Shown here one piece after another: positions 36,853-46,317 of a stretch of DNA of 64,000 nucleotides. Made by a program: the position numbers and the translations under genes. Source of the stretch: Methylobacterium aerolatum (GTDB lineage Bacteria > Pseudomonadota > Alphaproteobacteria > Rhizobiales > Beijerinckiaceae). Positions within the stretch are counted from its first letter, which is position 1; each line of letters starts with the position of its first letter. The stretch lies in NCBI RefSeq assembly GCF_022179085.1, contig NZ_BPQE01000039.1:19035-83034 (forward strand). Reading direction: 5' to 3'. Under the pieces are notes generated by a model. It did no database searches, was not told the DNA's origin, and worked only from the letters and a program-made list of their open reading frames with translations.

Positions 36853-37446
36853 TCAGAGCCGCGCGATGTAGGCGGCGAGATCGCGGATCTCGTCGTCCTT
36901 GAGGTCCTGCGCGACCTCGTTCATCGCCGGGTCGTAGCCCGGTCGCGCGTTGGACCGGTAGGCGGTCAGGGCCTTGGCGAGGTACTCCTCCCGCTGGGCC
37001 CGGATGCGCGGGATCGCATCGTGCCCCGCGAGGTCGGCCCCGTGGCAGGACGTGCACTGGTGTTTGCCGATGATCGCCTGGGCGCGATCCTTGAGCGCGT
37101 CGTCCGGTGCCGCGCCGGACCGGGCGGGCGGAGGCAGGGTCGCGATGGCGTCCGCGTAGGCCCTGAGGTCGTCGTCGGAGAACCCGGCGGCGATGTCGTT
37201 CATCGGTGCCGCCTCCCGCTGCTTCTCCCGGAACTGGAAGAGCTGCGTGACGACGTAATCCGCCGGCTGCGCCCCGAGGGAGGGGACCCCCTCGGTCGTG
37301 GAGGTTCCCGCCCCGTGGCAGCCGACGCAGGCGGCGAGGCGCCCGGGCACGGGGTCATCGGCAGCCGGGGCTGCCAGGGCGGCTCCGGCCAGGCAGGCGG
37401 CGGCGAGGCCGGGCAGGGCCCGGAACGCCTTTCGCGAACCCCTCAT
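36853..37446 (-). CDS. Dihaem c-type cytochrome (c4-like)
   Basis: A 197-residue exported protein with a signal peptide (AGAALAAP) and two haem sites, CVGCH near residue 41 and CTSCH near residue 131, each followed by a Met-containing helix (APMND, PAMNE). The ATG overlaps the stop of the upstream sugar dehydrogenase. It probably takes electrons from that PQQ enzyme to the respiratory chain. Confidence 0.88.
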   Translation of the reverse strand: MRGSRKAFRALPGLAAACLAGAALAAPAADDPVPGRLAACVGCHGAGTSTTEGVPSLGAQPADYVVTQLFQFREKQREAAPMNDIAAGFSDDDLRAYADAIATLPPPARSGAAPDDALKDRAQAIIGKHQCTSCHGADLAGHDAIPRIRAQREEYLAKALTAYRSNARPGYDPAMNEVAQDLKDDEIRDLAAYIARL

Positions 37447-38708
37447 CGGGCGTAGCTCACGCGGTAGATCGCGCCGTTGTAGTCGTCCGAGACGAGGAGC
37501 GAGCCGTCCCTGGCGACGAGGACGTCGACGGGCCGCCCGACATACTTGTTGTCCTGCAGGAAGCCGGTCACGAACGGCTCGGTCGCGGCGATCTTGCCGT
37601 CGGGCCCGGTCCTGGCGAGCACCACGTCGCCTCCGAGCTTGGCGGTGCGGTTCCAGGAGCCGTGCCGGGCGATGAAGATCTGGTCCCGGTAATCGGCCGG
37701 GAACTGCGTGCCGGTGTAGAACCTCATGCCGAGGGAGGCCGTGTGCGGCCCGAGCAGGGCGGCGGGCGCAGTGAACTCGCTGCAGGAATGGCCCCAGCCG
37801 TATTCCGGATCGGTGAAGGTCCCCTGGTGGCAGAACGGATAGCCGAAATGCTGCTTTCCGGGATCCGTCACGACGTTGAGCTCGTCGTTGGGGATGTCCT
37901 CCGACACCCAGTCGCGGCCGTTGTCGGTGAACCAGAGCTGCTTGGTCTTCGGGTTCCAGTCGAAGCCGACCGAATTGCGCACCCCCCGCGCGATCACCTC
38001 GGCGTTCTTGCCGTCGAGGTCCATCCGGCGGATCTGGGCATGGGTGTCGGGCGGAAGCTGGATGTTGCCCGGCGCGCCGACCGGGACGTAAAGCTTGTCG
38101 TCGGGACCGATCGCGATGAACTTCCAGCCATGCGCCTCGTCCTTCGGCAGGTCGTCGTAGACGAGCCGGGGCTTCTCGCCGCCGTCGAGATGCGTGAGGA
38201 TGTCGTCGTATCGCCAGATCTTGGACAGTTCCGCGACGTAGAGGGCGCCGTCGTGGAAGGCGACGCCGTTCGGGCGGTGCAGCCCGGTGGCGATGGTCCT
38301 GACCTCGTGGGTGCCGTCCGCACCGGCCTGCGGGAGGACGGCGTAGACCTTGCCGACGGTGCGGGTGCCGACGAACACGGTCCCGTCCGGCGCCTGCGTC
38401 ATGGATCGCGCGTTGGCGATCCCGCTGGCATAGACCTCGATCCTGAAGCCGTCCGGCACCTTCAGCTGGGCGACGGGCAGCTTGGCGGCCGCTGTCGCGA
38501 TCGGCGGCCCCGCCACCGGTGCGAGCTTGGCCGCGCCGCCCCCCTCCGGCCGGCCGTAGAGCGCCGAGCCCTTGTCCACCTGGACGGTCGCCGGCGGGGT
38601 GGCGGTCGCCTTGGTTTCCTGAGCCATGACCGGCAGCGGTCCGAGGCCGAGGCCGAGGCAGGCGAGCGCGGCGGCGAGGCCACGGGACGGGTTCGGCGTC
38701 ATGTTCAC
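37443..38708 (-). CDS. PQQ-dependent sugar/sorbosone-type dehydrogenase
   Basis: A 421-residue exported protein: signal peptide to about residue 30, then a six-bladed propeller of the soluble glucose dehydrogenase/L-sorbosone dehydrogenase family (GLHRPNGVAFHDGALYVAE; GVRNSVGFDWNPKTKQLWFTDNGRD; GWGHSC). It oxidises an aldose or related substrate in the periplasm with PQQ. The 4-base overlap with the dihaem cytochrome gene supports electron transfer between the two. Confidence 0.85.
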   Translation of the reverse strand: MNMTPNPSRGLAAALACLGLGLGPLPVMAQETKATATPPATVQVDKGSALYGRPEGGGAAKLAPVAGPPIATAAAKLPVAQLKVPDGFRIEVYASGIANARSMTQAPDGTVFVGTRTVGKVYAVLPQAGADGTHEVRTIATGLHRPNGVAFHDGALYVAELSKIWRYDDILTHLDGGEKPRLVYDDLPKDEAHGWKFIAIGPDDKLYVPVGAPGNIQLPPDTHAQIRRMDLDGKNAEVIARGVRNSVGFDWNPKTKQLWFTDNGRDWVSEDIPNDELNVVTDPGKQHFGYPFCHQGTFTDPEYGWGHSCSEFTAPAALLGPHTASLGMRFYTGTQFPADYRDQIFIARHGSWNRTAKLGGDVVLARTGPDGKIAATEPFVTGFLQDNKYVGRPVDVLVARDGSLLVSDDYNGAIYRVSYAR

Positions 38709-38976
38709 TCCCAGGCGAGGCAGGGCGGCCGGTTGTTCCGGCCTGCCCTGCCGTCATAGGCCCCGCACGCCCACGATGACGAGGCGACGGGTCCCGGCCG
38801 GGGCGACAGGCCATGCCTATCGTCATCGCCGCCCGCATCGTCGCGTTCGCGCCCCGATGCCCGCGACGGGCGAGTCGGCGGCACGCCGCGGTCGGCCAAG
38901 GGACTGTCGCTGCGGTGGCAGCGGCGGCCTATCCCGACGGCGATCGTTTCCGGGCTTGATTGGCTTCGCAGGCCCC

Positions 38977-39190
38977 ATGCTCGACGTGACGCCGACCCCG
39001 CTTCAGCGGCTCCTGCGCGAGCGCCGTCCCGGCTACACCCTGCCCGCCGCATTCTACCTCAGCCCCGAGGTCTTCGCCGCCGACATCGACGTCATCTTCG
39101 GCCGCCACTGGATCGATGTCGGCGTCGAGCCCGACGTGCCGGAGGCGGGGGACGTCATGGTGGTCGATGTCGGCACGACCTCCGTCGCCA
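38977..39190 (+). pseudogene. N-terminal stub of a Rieske aromatic-ring-hydroxylase-type oxygenase (GbcA-like)
   Basis: The first 70 or so codons read as the start of a Rieske oxygenase alpha subunit of the glycine betaine/stachydrine demethylase group (LLRERRPGYTLPAAFYLSPEVFAADIDVIFGRHW, then the EAGDVMVVDVGTTSVAI strand). The reading frame then becomes unrelated and the Rieske CxH...CxxH centre and the catalytic domain are absent. It is a truncated remnant, not a functional enzyme. Confidence 0.7.
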
Positions 39191-39380
39191 TTGCCCCACG
39201 CCGACGGGCAGGCGCGGCGGGGGCGGATCGAGACCGTCGAGGGCCATTCCCCTCCCGCGGGCGCGGCGCCCGTCCTGGAGGAGCGTCTATATCGACGCCG
39301 CCCGAAGATCGTGAAAGGTGCGCCCTCCGGCGGATCGGCGTCCTCGCGCCGCCGGCCTCCGACCACCGATGAGGACCCCG

Positions 39381-39890
39381 ATGCCCCTGACCTCCGACGA
39401 CCTCCTGGCCAAGCTGCGCGAGCGCGGCATCGTCTACAAGCACTCCGAGCACCCGCCGGTCCTCACCGTCGAGGCGATGATGGCGGTCTGCGGCGACATC
39501 GTCGGCGCGCACACCAAGAACCTGTTCCTGCGCGACGGGAAGAAGACCTTCTTCCTCGTCACCCTGCACCACGACGCCCGGGTCGATCTGAAGGCGTTCC
39601 GCGCCGTGCTCGGGGCGCGTGGCGGCCTCTCCTTCGCCAGCGCCGAGGCCCTGCGCGAGCAGCTCGGCGTCGAGAGCGGCGCCGTCTCGCCGCTGGCCGC
39701 GCTGAACGCCGCGCCGGGGAGCGTGCAGGTCTTCGTGCAGGACAGCCTGCTGGCCGAGGAGCGGATCAACGTCCACCCGCTGGTGAGCACCCGGACCATC
39801 ACCTTGGCGCCGGACGATCTCGTAGCGACGCTCGCGGCGGAGGGGCACGACGTGCGGGGCTTCGCGCTGCCCGCTCCGGCCGACGCCTGA
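39381..39890 (+). CDS. Prolyl-tRNA editing-type deacylase (YbaK/ProXp family)
   Basis: A 169-residue YbaK-fold protein with the ProXp-ala pattern: HSEHPPVLTVEAM near residue 20, HTKNLFLRDGKKTFFLVTLHHDARVDLK near residue 45, and a GSVQVFVQDSLL segment. Proteins of this type hydrolyse Ala mischarged on tRNA(Pro). I chose the ATG at 39381 behind GAGGA; ATG 39369 is in frame. It lies between two decayed gene fragments but seems intact. Confidence 0.85.
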   Translation: MPLTSDDLLAKLRERGIVYKHSEHPPVLTVEAMMAVCGDIVGAHTKNLFLRDGKKTFFLVTLHHDARVDLKAFRAVLGARGGLSFASAEALREQLGVESGAVSPLAALNAAPGSVQVFVQDSLLAEERINVHPLVSTRTITLAPDDLVATLAAEGHDVRGFALPAPADA

Positions 39891-39914
39891 TCGGCGGTCG
39901 GGGGACGCGCGGCC

Positions 39915-41267
39915 TCAGCAGGCCGCGACGTTCACCGCCAGCCCGCCGCGGGAGGTCTCCTTGTACTTGTCCTGCATGTCGTGACCGGTCTGGCGCATGG
40001 TCTCGATGACCTGGTCCAGGCTCACGAAATGCACCCCGTCACCGTGGAGCGCGAGGGAGGCGGCGGCCACCGCCTTGTTGGCGCCGAAGGCGTTGCGCTC
40101 GATGCAGGGGATCTGCACCAGGCCGCCGATCGGGTCGCAGGTCATGCCGAGATGGTGCTCCATCGCGATCTCGGCGGCGTTGGCGACCTGGGGAGCCTGT
40201 CCGCCGAGGATCGCGGCGAGGCCCGCCGCCGCCATCGCCGAGGCCGAGCCGACCTCTCCCTGGCAGCCGACCTCGGCGCCGGAGATCGAGGCGCGGCGCT
40301 TGATCAGGCCGCCGATGGCGGCGGCGGTGAGGAGGTAGTCGCGCCCCCGCGCCTCGTTCCAGCCGGAGCAGAAATCGACGATGTAGCGCAGCACCGCCGG
40401 CACGATGCCCGCCGCGCCGTTGGTGGGCGCGGTGACGATGCGCCCGCCCGCCGCGTTCTCCTCGTTCACCGCCAGGGCGAAGAGGCTGATCCAGTCCATG
40501 ATCTCGTGGGCCGGGCGGCTGTTGGAGAGCCGGTTGGCGTCGAGCGTCGCATGGAGCCGCTTGGCCCGGCGGCGGACCTTCAGGCCCCCCGGCAACTCGC
40601 CATCCATGCGCAAGCCACGACCGATGCAGGCGAGCATCGCGTCGCGGATCGCGTCGAGCCCGTCCCCGATCTCGGCCTCGGAGCGGAGCGTCCGCTCGTT
40701 GGCCATCTGCACCTGCGCGATCGACAGGCCGCTCTCGGCGCACATCCGCAGCAGGTCGGCTCCGCTCTCGAAGGGGAACGGCACCGGGACGGCGTCGAGG
40801 GTTGCCAGCGTCTCTTCGCCCTCCTCCTCCACGAAGCCGCCGCCGATGGAGAAGCAGACCACCTCGTCGCGCAGCGTGCCGGCCGCGTCGAAGGCGCGGA
40901 ACCTCATGCCGTTGGTATGGCGCGGCAGGATCTCGGTGAGATTGAAGATCAGGTCGCGGGCGCAGTCGAAGCGGATGCCGGGCAGGCCGAGGTCGCCCGT
41001 CTCGGCGAGGGCCGCCGCGTACCCGGCCACCCGGTCGGGATCGACGGTGGCGGGCGCGTGGCCGAGGAGGCCGAGGAAGATCGCGAGGTCGGTGCCGTGG
41101 CCGCGCCCGGTCCAGGCGAGGGAGCCGAAGATCTCGGCGGTGATGCGCACGGTGTGGGGCAACCCTGCGACGCGCCCGCGGAAGCGCTGCGCCGCCACCA
41201 TCGGGCCGATCGTGTGCGAACTTGACGGACCGATGCCGATCTTGAACAGATCGAAGGCGCTGATCAT
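39915..41267 (-). CDS. sdaA: L-serine ammonia-lyase, single-chain iron-sulphur type
   Basis: A 450-residue enzyme that deaminates L-serine to pyruvate. The N-terminal beta domain starts [16 protein letters not shown], and the C-terminal alpha domain has [13 protein letters not shown] and the Cys of the [4Fe-4S] site ([23 protein letters not shown]). The ATG overlaps the soxG stop. In glycine betaine or sarcosine catabolism it turns glycine-derived serine into pyruvate, which fits the sox remnants upstream. Confidence 0.93.
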   Translation of the reverse strand: MISAFDLFKIGIGPSSSHTIGPMVAAQRFRGRVAGLPHTVRITAEIFGSLAWTGRGHGTDLAIFLGLLGHAPATVDPDRVAGYAAALAETGDLGLPGIRFDCARDLIFNLTEILPRHTNGMRFRAFDAAGTLRDEVVCFSIGGGFVEEEGEETLATLDAVPVPFPFESGADLLRMCAESGLSIAQVQMANERTLRSEAEIGDGLDAIRDAMLACIGRGLRMDGELPGGLKVRRRAKRLHATLDANRLSNSRPAHEIMDWISLFALAVNEENAAGGRIVTAPTNGAAGIVPAVLRYIVDFCSGWNEARGRDYLLTAAAIGGLIKRRASISGAEVGCQGEVGSASAMAAAGLAAILGGQAPQVANAAEIAMEHHLGMTCDPIGGLVQIPCIERNAFGANKAVAAASLALHGDGVHFVSLDQVIETMRQTGHDMQDKYKETSRGGLAVNVAAC

Positions 41268-41854
41268 CGCGCGGCGGCTCTCTCCGACGGACCCACCCCG
41301 AAGGCGGCTTCCTGCAACAGACCGTACACGTAGGTCGAGAAGGACCGCCAACACTCGACACGGTAGGTCGGCACGGCTCCCGGGCGGCGGATTAGCACGA
41401 TCTCCGCCTTGCCGAGCAGGGTGCGGGTGGCGCTGCCCACGGGGAAGGCGGCGTCACCGAGGTCGAGGGGGCAGCCCGCGTCGAGGGCGACCGCAGCCAG
41501 CGCGCCGCCCACCTCGATGCCGACGTTCCGATGCGAGACGTCGACCAGGGAATGCACCCGGCCCGCGAGGTCGCCGCCGATGGCCGCCGCCAGCAGGTCG
41601 GCATCGGTCTCGGGCGCGCCGATCAGCCACTCGTCCGGCCCGAGGCGGGCGGCCCAGCGGCGCGCGTCGCCGGAGACCGTGTTGATCCGGCCGTCGAGGC
41701 GAAGTCCCGCCGCCGTGGCGACGGTGCCGCGCAGGCGGAGCGAGAACCGCGCCTCGGCCTCGGCCGGGCGGATCGTGACGCCGCCCTGGGCCGGGGCGGC
41801 CGCCTTGCGGTCGAGCGGCAGGAGACGGGCGGTGCGGTCGCGGGCCTCAAGCAT
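41264..41854 (-). CDS. soxG: Sarcosine oxidase gamma subunit
   Basis: A 196-residue protein with SoxG features (TARLLPLDRKAAAPAQ near the start; LGPDEWLIGAPE; LVDVSHRNVGIEVGG near residue 115; YRVECWRSFSTYVYGLL near the end). The gamma subunit is part of heterotetrameric sarcosine oxidase (SoxBDAG). The frame is intact, but soxA upstream is a stub and soxB and soxD are missing, so it cannot build an enzyme from this locus. Confidence 0.85.
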   Translation of the reverse strand: MLEARDRTARLLPLDRKAAAPAQGGVTIRPAEAEARFSLRLRGTVATAAGLRLDGRINTVSGDARRWAARLGPDEWLIGAPETDADLLAAAIGGDLAGRVHSLVDVSHRNVGIEVGGALAAVALDAGCPLDLGDAAFPVGSATRTLLGKAEIVLIRRPGAVPTYRVECWRSFSTYVYGLLQEAAFGVGPSERAAAR

Positions 41855-42082
41855 GGATGCGCTTCCCCTCTGGGATCGAAGAAGACGGGCTCGGCCACCG
41901 TCGCCGTGGTGAAACCTTTTGGGGTCGTGACGTGGAGCGTCCTGCCTATCAGGTCGCGTCCGCCCTCCACCAGGGCCAGCGCGATGGAGCGCCTGCAATT
42001 CTCGCTCCAGTAGCTCGACGTAGCCGAGCATCGTCATCGGGATGGGCTGGTACGGGTCGTCGGTGACGAGCCCGATCAGCTG
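41848..42082 (-). pseudogene. soxA: Truncated, frameshifted soxA (sarcosine oxidase alpha subunit) remnant
   Basis: Only the C-terminal end of SoxA survives: QLIGLVTDDPYQPIPMTMLGY, then after a frameshift near 42018 SSYWSENCRRSIALALVEGG and LIGRTLHVTTPKGFTTATVAEPVFFD. The order and content match the SoxA C-terminus joined directly to soxG. About 90 percent of the gene, and soxB and soxD, are gone; a Crp/Fnr gene abuts the break. Confidence 0.8.
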
Positions 42083-42121
42083 CCGGCCTCGTCCCCGAGG
42101 CAGCGATCCGCCTGCCGCCGG

Positions 42122-42796
42122 TCATCGCCGTCCCGCGGCCGCCAAGCTGGTACGCTCGACGATCTCGATGGCGCCCCGGCGGAGTTCGATCAGGCCCGCC
42201 TCGGCCCATTGCGCCAGGATCCGGCTGACGACCTCGCGCACGCTGCCGACATCGTCCGCCAGCTTCTGGTGGGTGACGGCGGCGATGCCCTTGGCTCCGG
42301 CCTCGGCCAGGAGGCGTTGCGCCAGCCGCTGCTTGAGGGGCGCGAAGGCGACCTCGTCGATCAGCGTGAACAGGCCCGACATCAGCCGCGTGTAATCGTC
42401 CATGACGAAGCTGCGGAAGGCGGCGCTGTCGTCCATCAGGTGCTGGAACGTGCTCACCGGCAGGGCCGCGAGTTCGGTGCGCTCCTCGGCGATGCTCTGC
42501 GCGGGGAAGGTGCCGCCCGAGAGGAGGCATTGCGTGGTCAGGGCGCAGGTCCCGCCGGGGCCGACCTTGTAGATCAGCACCTCGCGCCCGCCCTCCGACA
42601 TGCGGAAAACGCGTGTCCGGCCCTCCAGGCACATCAGGTAGTTGGCGCAGTCGCCGTCGAGTTCGTAGGCCGTGGCCCCGGCCTCCAGCACCGGGAAATG
42701 CACCGTTCCCCGGGCGATCTGGAGATGCGCTGGGCTGAGCGCGCGGATCGGCGGGAACCGGTCGATCCACCGCTCGACCTTCTGGGCGTCCGTCAT
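42122..42796 (-). CDS. Crp/Fnr-family transcriptional regulator
   Basis: A 224-residue regulator with an N-terminal cyclic-nucleotide-binding-like beta-roll (residues about 15-130), a dimerisation helix and a C-terminal winged helix. The recognition helix SVREVVSRIL has the E..SR pattern used by FNR-type proteins to read TTGAT. It lacks the N-terminal four-Cys cluster of oxygen-sensing FNR but has Cys at about 50 and 56 and two more near 84-90. A consensus TTGAT-N4-ATCAA box lies upstream of cydA in this window. Confidence 0.88.
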   Translation of the reverse strand: MTDAQKVERWIDRFPPIRALSPAHLQIARGTVHFPVLEAGATAYELDGDCANYLMCLEGRTRVFRMSEGGREVLIYKVGPGGTCALTTQCLLSGGTFPAQSIAEERTELAALPVSTFQHLMDDSAAFRSFVMDDYTRLMSGLFTLIDEVAFAPLKQRLAQRLLAEAGAKGIAAVTHQKLADDVGSVREVVSRILAQWAEAGLIELRRGAIEIVERTSLAAAGRR

Positions 42797-42877
42797 CGCT
42801 GGCGCATCCTCCGGGCACGAAGGCGGGTTGAAAAACCCGGCTCGCGTGGCGTTTTTCTCCCACCGCGCCCGACTTGT

Positions 42878-42891
42878 GTGACCTCGGTCAC
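42878..42891. promoter_or_regulatory. CRP-like palindrome between divergent genes
   Basis: GTGACC-TC-GGTCAC has perfect six-base arms around a two-base centre. It lies between the Crp/Fnr gene (start 42796) and the pentapeptide gene (start 42981), so it could serve autoregulation or control of the divergent unit. Confidence 0.5.
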
Positions 42892-42980
42892 CGACGGGCT
42901 GCGGCGGCCCGGCATAGCATCGCACCCATACGAAAACGATACGGAGGCCGCTTCCGCCCGGACCTCCAGGGAGTGACACG

Positions 42981-43781
42981 ATGCACCGCCTCGCCCTGAG
43001 CGTCCTGCTCGCCGCAATCCTCGTCGGACCCGCCGCCGCCGAGCAGGATCTGCTGCTCGGAGCGGACATGACCTCCCCCGCCATGACTCAGGCCGAGATG
43101 AGCCGCGCCGACATCGAGGCGATGATCGCGGCGGCGCACGGCAAGCCGATCGACCTGCACGACAAGTCGCTCTCCGGCCTCGACCTCTCGGGCCTCGACC
43201 TGCGCGGCGCCAACCTGCGCACGGCCCGGCTCAACACGGCGAACCTTCGCGGCGCGGATCTCACCGGCGCGAACCTGCAGCAGGCATGGTTCCTCAAGGC
43301 CGACCTGTCGGGCGCAAAGCTCGCCGACGCGGCGATGTTCGGCATCACCGCGCGGGATGCGAATTTCAGCGGTGCCGACCTCAGCCGCTCCATGCCGATC
43401 GGCGACTTCAAGGGCGCCAACATGCGCGGCGCGACGCTCGTGGACCTGAGGGGCGGTGCCGACATCAGGAACCAGTCCATGGGCCTGATGCGCGCCGTCT
43501 TCACCTCGGTGAACCTGTCCGGCGCGAACCTGAAGGGGGCCGATCTCGGGCGCTCGCGCCTGGAATTCGCCAACCTGACGGACGCCGACCTCACCGACGT
43601 GGTGCTGATGGGCTCGGACCTCTCGGGCGCGAACCTCACCGGGGCCACGGTGGCGGGTGCGGACTTCAAGAACGTCGACGTCAGCGGCACGCGGCTCATC
43701 GGCCTGAAGGGCGAGGACCGGGCGCGGGATTGGGCGGCGCGCGTCAACATCGACCGCGCCATCACACAGGCCGCCCATTGA
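42981..43781 (+). CDS. Exported pentapeptide-repeat protein
   Basis: A 266-residue protein with a signal peptide (VGPAAAEQ near residue 20) and many A(D/N)Lxx pentapeptide repeats from about residue 60 to 240 (LDLSGLDLRGANLRTARLN and similar), which predicts a right-handed quadrilateral helix in the periplasm. Function unknown. It is first in a unit with a thioredoxin and CcdA and is divergent from the Crp/Fnr gene. Confidence 0.85.
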   Translation: MHRLALSVLLAAILVGPAAAEQDLLLGADMTSPAMTQAEMSRADIEAMIAAAHGKPIDLHDKSLSGLDLSGLDLRGANLRTARLNTANLRGADLTGANLQQAWFLKADLSGAKLADAAMFGITARDANFSGADLSRSMPIGDFKGANMRGATLVDLRGGADIRNQSMGLMRAVFTSVNLSGANLKGADLGRSRLEFANLTDADLTDVVLMGSDLSGANLTGATVAGADFKNVDVSGTRLIGLKGEDRARDWAARVNIDRAITQAAH

Positions 43782-43955
43782 CCGAGCCGTGGACGATCGG
43801 GTTGGCTCACGCAGCTCCGCTCGCAACGACGACCCGGGATTCATCGACGGGGACGGCTCAACCCCATCGGCCACGGCTCCCGCCGTGAAACCGAAGGCGG
43901 GTTTCCGGCGAAGGACGGATCGCCCACCCTCTCCTGACCGCGAGGATTTCATCCC

Positions 43956-44345
43956 ATGACCAGCCGCCGCTTCCTCCTCGGGCTTCTCGCCGCCGCGCCG
44001 ATGGTGTTCGGCACCGCCGCCTCGGCCGCGGAGCAGCCCTACGATCCGGCCGCCTTCGCCGCCGCGCAGAAGGCCGGCAAGCCGATCCTCGTCCACATCA
44101 CCGCGCCGTGGTGCACCACCTGCGCCGCGCAGAAGCCGATCCTCGCCAAGCTGGAGGCCGATCCGAAGTTCAAGGATCTGCAGGTGTTCGATGTCGATTT
44201 CGACAGCCGCAAGGACGTGGTGAAGCAGTTCCGCGCCACGATGCAGAGCACGCTGATCACCTATCGCGGCGAGACGGAGACCGGCCGCTCGACCGGCGAG
44301 ACCAAGCCGGAGGCGCTCTCCGCCCTCCTCGACAAGGCGATCTGA
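43956..44345 (+). CDS. Periplasmic thioredoxin-like protein
   Basis: A 129-residue protein with a signal peptide (twin-Arg-like SRRFLLG start, AASAAEQ end near residue 26) and a thioredoxin fold with the active site APWCTTCAAQ near residue 52. It would be kept reduced by the CcdA encoded 9 bases downstream, a pairing like SoxW/SoxV that services periplasmic protein thiols. Confidence 0.85.
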   Translation: MTSRRFLLGLLAAAPMVFGTAASAAEQPYDPAAFAAAQKAGKPILVHITAPWCTTCAAQKPILAKLEADPKFKDLQVFDVDFDSRKDVVKQFRATMQSTLITYRGETETGRSTGETKPEALSALLDKAI

Positions 44346-44354
44346 GCGCCCGCC

Positions 44355-45074
44355 ATGGTCGCCACCCTCGGCCTCGCCTTCCTCGCCGGCCTCCTTTCGG
44401 TGCTGTCGCCCTGCGTCCTGCCCCTGCTGCCGCTGGTGCTGGGGGCGGCGGCCTCCGAGCACCGGCTCGGCCCGGCGGCGCTGGCGGGGGGGCTCGCCCT
44501 GTCCTTCGTCGCCATCGGCCTGTTTGTGGCGACGATCGGCTTCGCCATCGGCCTCGATGCGGGGGTGTTCCGGGTGGCGGCGGCGATCCTGCTGATGCTC
44601 GTCGGCCTCGTGCTGATGGTGCCCGTCGCGCAGACCCGCCTCGCGGCGGCGGCGGGGCCGGTGAGCGACTGGACCGAGCGCCGCTTCGGCGGCTTCTCCA
44701 CGGCCGGGCTCGCCGGCCAGTTCGGCGTCGGGCTCCTGCTCGGGGCGGTGTGGAGCCCTTGCGTCGGGCCGACGCTCGGCGCGGCCTCGCTGCTGGCCTC
44801 GCAGGGGCGCGACCTCGGCACGGTGGCGCTGACGATGCTGCTGTTCGGCCTCGGCGCGGCCCTGCCGCTGCTCCTGCTCGGAACGCTGTCCCGCGAGGTG
44901 CTGATGCGCTGGCGCGACCGGATGATGGGGCTCGGCAAGGGGCTGAAGGCGGCACTGGGCCTGATCCTCGTGGCCACCGGCCTGATGATCGCCACCGGCC
45001 TCGACAAGGCCGCCGAGACCGCCCTCGTCAACGCTTCGCCGGATTGGCTCACCGCCCTGACCACCCGCCTCTGA
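44355..45074 (+). CDS. ccdA: CcdA/DsbD-type thiol-reductant transporter
   Basis: A 239-residue membrane protein with six hydrophobic segments and the two conserved Cys in LSPCVLPLLP (segment 1) and WSPCVGPTLG (segment 4). It passes electrons from cytoplasmic thioredoxin to periplasmic thiol proteins, here most likely the adjacent thioredoxin-like protein. It may also support cytochrome c maturation. Confidence 0.9.
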   Translation: MVATLGLAFLAGLLSVLSPCVLPLLPLVLGAAASEHRLGPAALAGGLALSFVAIGLFVATIGFAIGLDAGVFRVAAAILLMLVGLVLMVPVAQTRLAAAAGPVSDWTERRFGGFSTAGLAGQFGVGLLLGAVWSPCVGPTLGAASLLASQGRDLGTVALTMLLFGLGAALPLLLLGTLSREVLMRWRDRMMGLGKGLKAALGLILVATGLMIATGLDKAAETALVNASPDWLTALTTRL

Positions 45075-45141
45075 CCGCCCGGAGTCCGCCCTGGGAGGCG
45101 CGCAGGCGCCCCCCCATCGCGCGGGGTGGGCGCTTCCCGTG

Positions 45142-45573
45142 TCAGCGTCCCGCCGGCCGGCCTGTGGTGAGCTGAAAGAGCCCCATCCCGGCGAGCATCG
45201 CCGCCACGAACAGGGCGACCTGCGGCAAGCCGAGGGTGAGGCCGGCAAGCGCCGGGCCGGGGCAGAACCCAGCGAGGCCCCAGCCGATGCCGAACAGGGC
45301 CGCGCCGCCGATGAGGCGGGCATCGACGCTCCGGTTCGTCGGCACCGCGAAGCGGTCGGCGAGGGCAGGGCGGTCCATCCGGGCCTTCAGGGCGTAGCCC
45401 AGCGCCGAGACGCCGACGGCGCCACCGAGCACGAAGGCGAGGCTCGGGTCCCAGGCGCCCACGAGGTCGAGGAAGCCCAGCACCTTCTCCGGGTCCATCA
45501 TGCCCGACAGGGCGAGCCCTGCGCCGAACAGCAGGCCGCTGGCCAGCGCCGCGAGGAGACGGGGCGCGGTCAT
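45142..45573 (-). CDS. DUF6691/YeeE-YedE half, sulphur-transport-like membrane protein
   Basis: A 143-residue membrane protein with four hydrophobic segments and the family signature [13 protein letters not shown] near residue 98. Together with the overlapping upstream YeeE/YedE gene it forms a split two-part transporter of the PmpAB type, linked to uptake of sulphur compounds such as thiosulphate or sulphide. The ATG overlaps the partner's stop. Confidence 0.8.
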   Translation of the reverse strand: MTAPRLLAALASGLLFGAGLALSGMMDPEKVLGFLDLVGAWDPSLAFVLGGAVGVSALGYALKARMDRPALADRFAVPTNRSVDARLIGGAALFGIGWGLAGFCPGPALAGLTLGLPQVALFVAAMLAGMGLFQLTTGRPAGR

Positions 45574-45989
45574 CGGGCCACTCCGTGACGGACGAGGAAG
45601 ACCGTGACGATGGCCGCCGCCATGAAGGTCGCCACCGCCGCGAGGGAGCGGGGCGAGAGCCGCGCGAGGCCGCAGACGCCGTGGCCGCTGGTGCAGCCCG
45701 AGCCGAGGCGCGTCCCGTAGCCGACGAGGAGCCCGGCGACGACGAGCACCGGCCAGGACGCGCCGACCCGGACCTCCGGCCAATGGCCCGCGCCGAGGCG
45801 AAACAGGGCCGGGCCCGCCAGCAACCCGATGACGAAGGCGGCCCGCCACGCCCCATCCCGCACGGAGGGGCCGAGCAGGCCGCCGAGGATGCCGCTGATT
45901 CCGGCGATGCGCCCGTTGGCCAGCAGCAGCAAGGCGGCCGAGGCGCCGATCAACGCGCCGCCTGCGAGCGGTGGGACATAGGCGTTCAT
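45570..45989 (-). CDS. YeeE/YedE-family membrane protein
   Basis: A 139-residue membrane protein with four hydrophobic segments and the signature [16 protein letters not shown] near residue 93, whose Cys are thought to bind sulphur species. It is first in a two-gene unit with the DUF6691 half. I start it at MNAYVPP (45989); in-frame Met upstream are unlikely. Confidence 0.82.
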   Translation of the reverse strand: MNAYVPPLAGGALIGASAALLLLANGRIAGISGILGGLLGPSVRDGAWRAAFVIGLLAGPALFRLGAGHWPEVRVGASWPVLVVAGLLVGYGTRLGSGCTSGHGVCGLARLSPRSLAAVATFMAAAIVTVFLVRHGVAR

Positions 45990-46187
45990 GGCGTGTCTCC
46001 GACCCGACCGAACCGGATGGCCTGACCGGGCGTGCAAGCTGCCGGAGGCCGGGTTCCTGAAGGGCTATGCCCCGTGGCGGGTCGTCGAGGCAACGCCCTG
46101 CCTCCACCAAAGATCTAAATCGTATTCGAAACCCCGCAGCGAATTCTCGGATGGCGCAGTGCCAGGAACGCCATCGTCATGCCTTCC

Positions 46188-46201
46188 TTGATGTGGATCA
46201 A
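46188..46201 (+). promoter_or_regulatory. Consensus FNR/ANR box upstream of cydA
   Basis: TTGATGTGGATCAA matches TTGAT-N4-ATCAA exactly. It lies 117 bases before the cydA ATG, inside the intergenic interval 45990-46317 that otherwise shows no gene. It suggests oxygen-limited induction of the bd oxidase by a Crp/Fnr regulator. Confidence 0.8.
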
Positions 46202-46317
46202 ATTTCAACCAAAAGTCCGAATTGACAGGCGAAGTCGTCGGCGCGAGGTAGGCTCATGCGTCGCGTGTCGGCCGCCAGGGCCGTCCCGCGGGCCATCCCC
46301 GTGAGGGACTTGATCCA

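Noticed and set aside
42888-45323. Long minus-strand open frame opposite the pentapeptide, thioredoxin and ccdA genes
   Set aside because: Same shadow pattern; the plus-strand genes have signal peptides and catalytic motifs.
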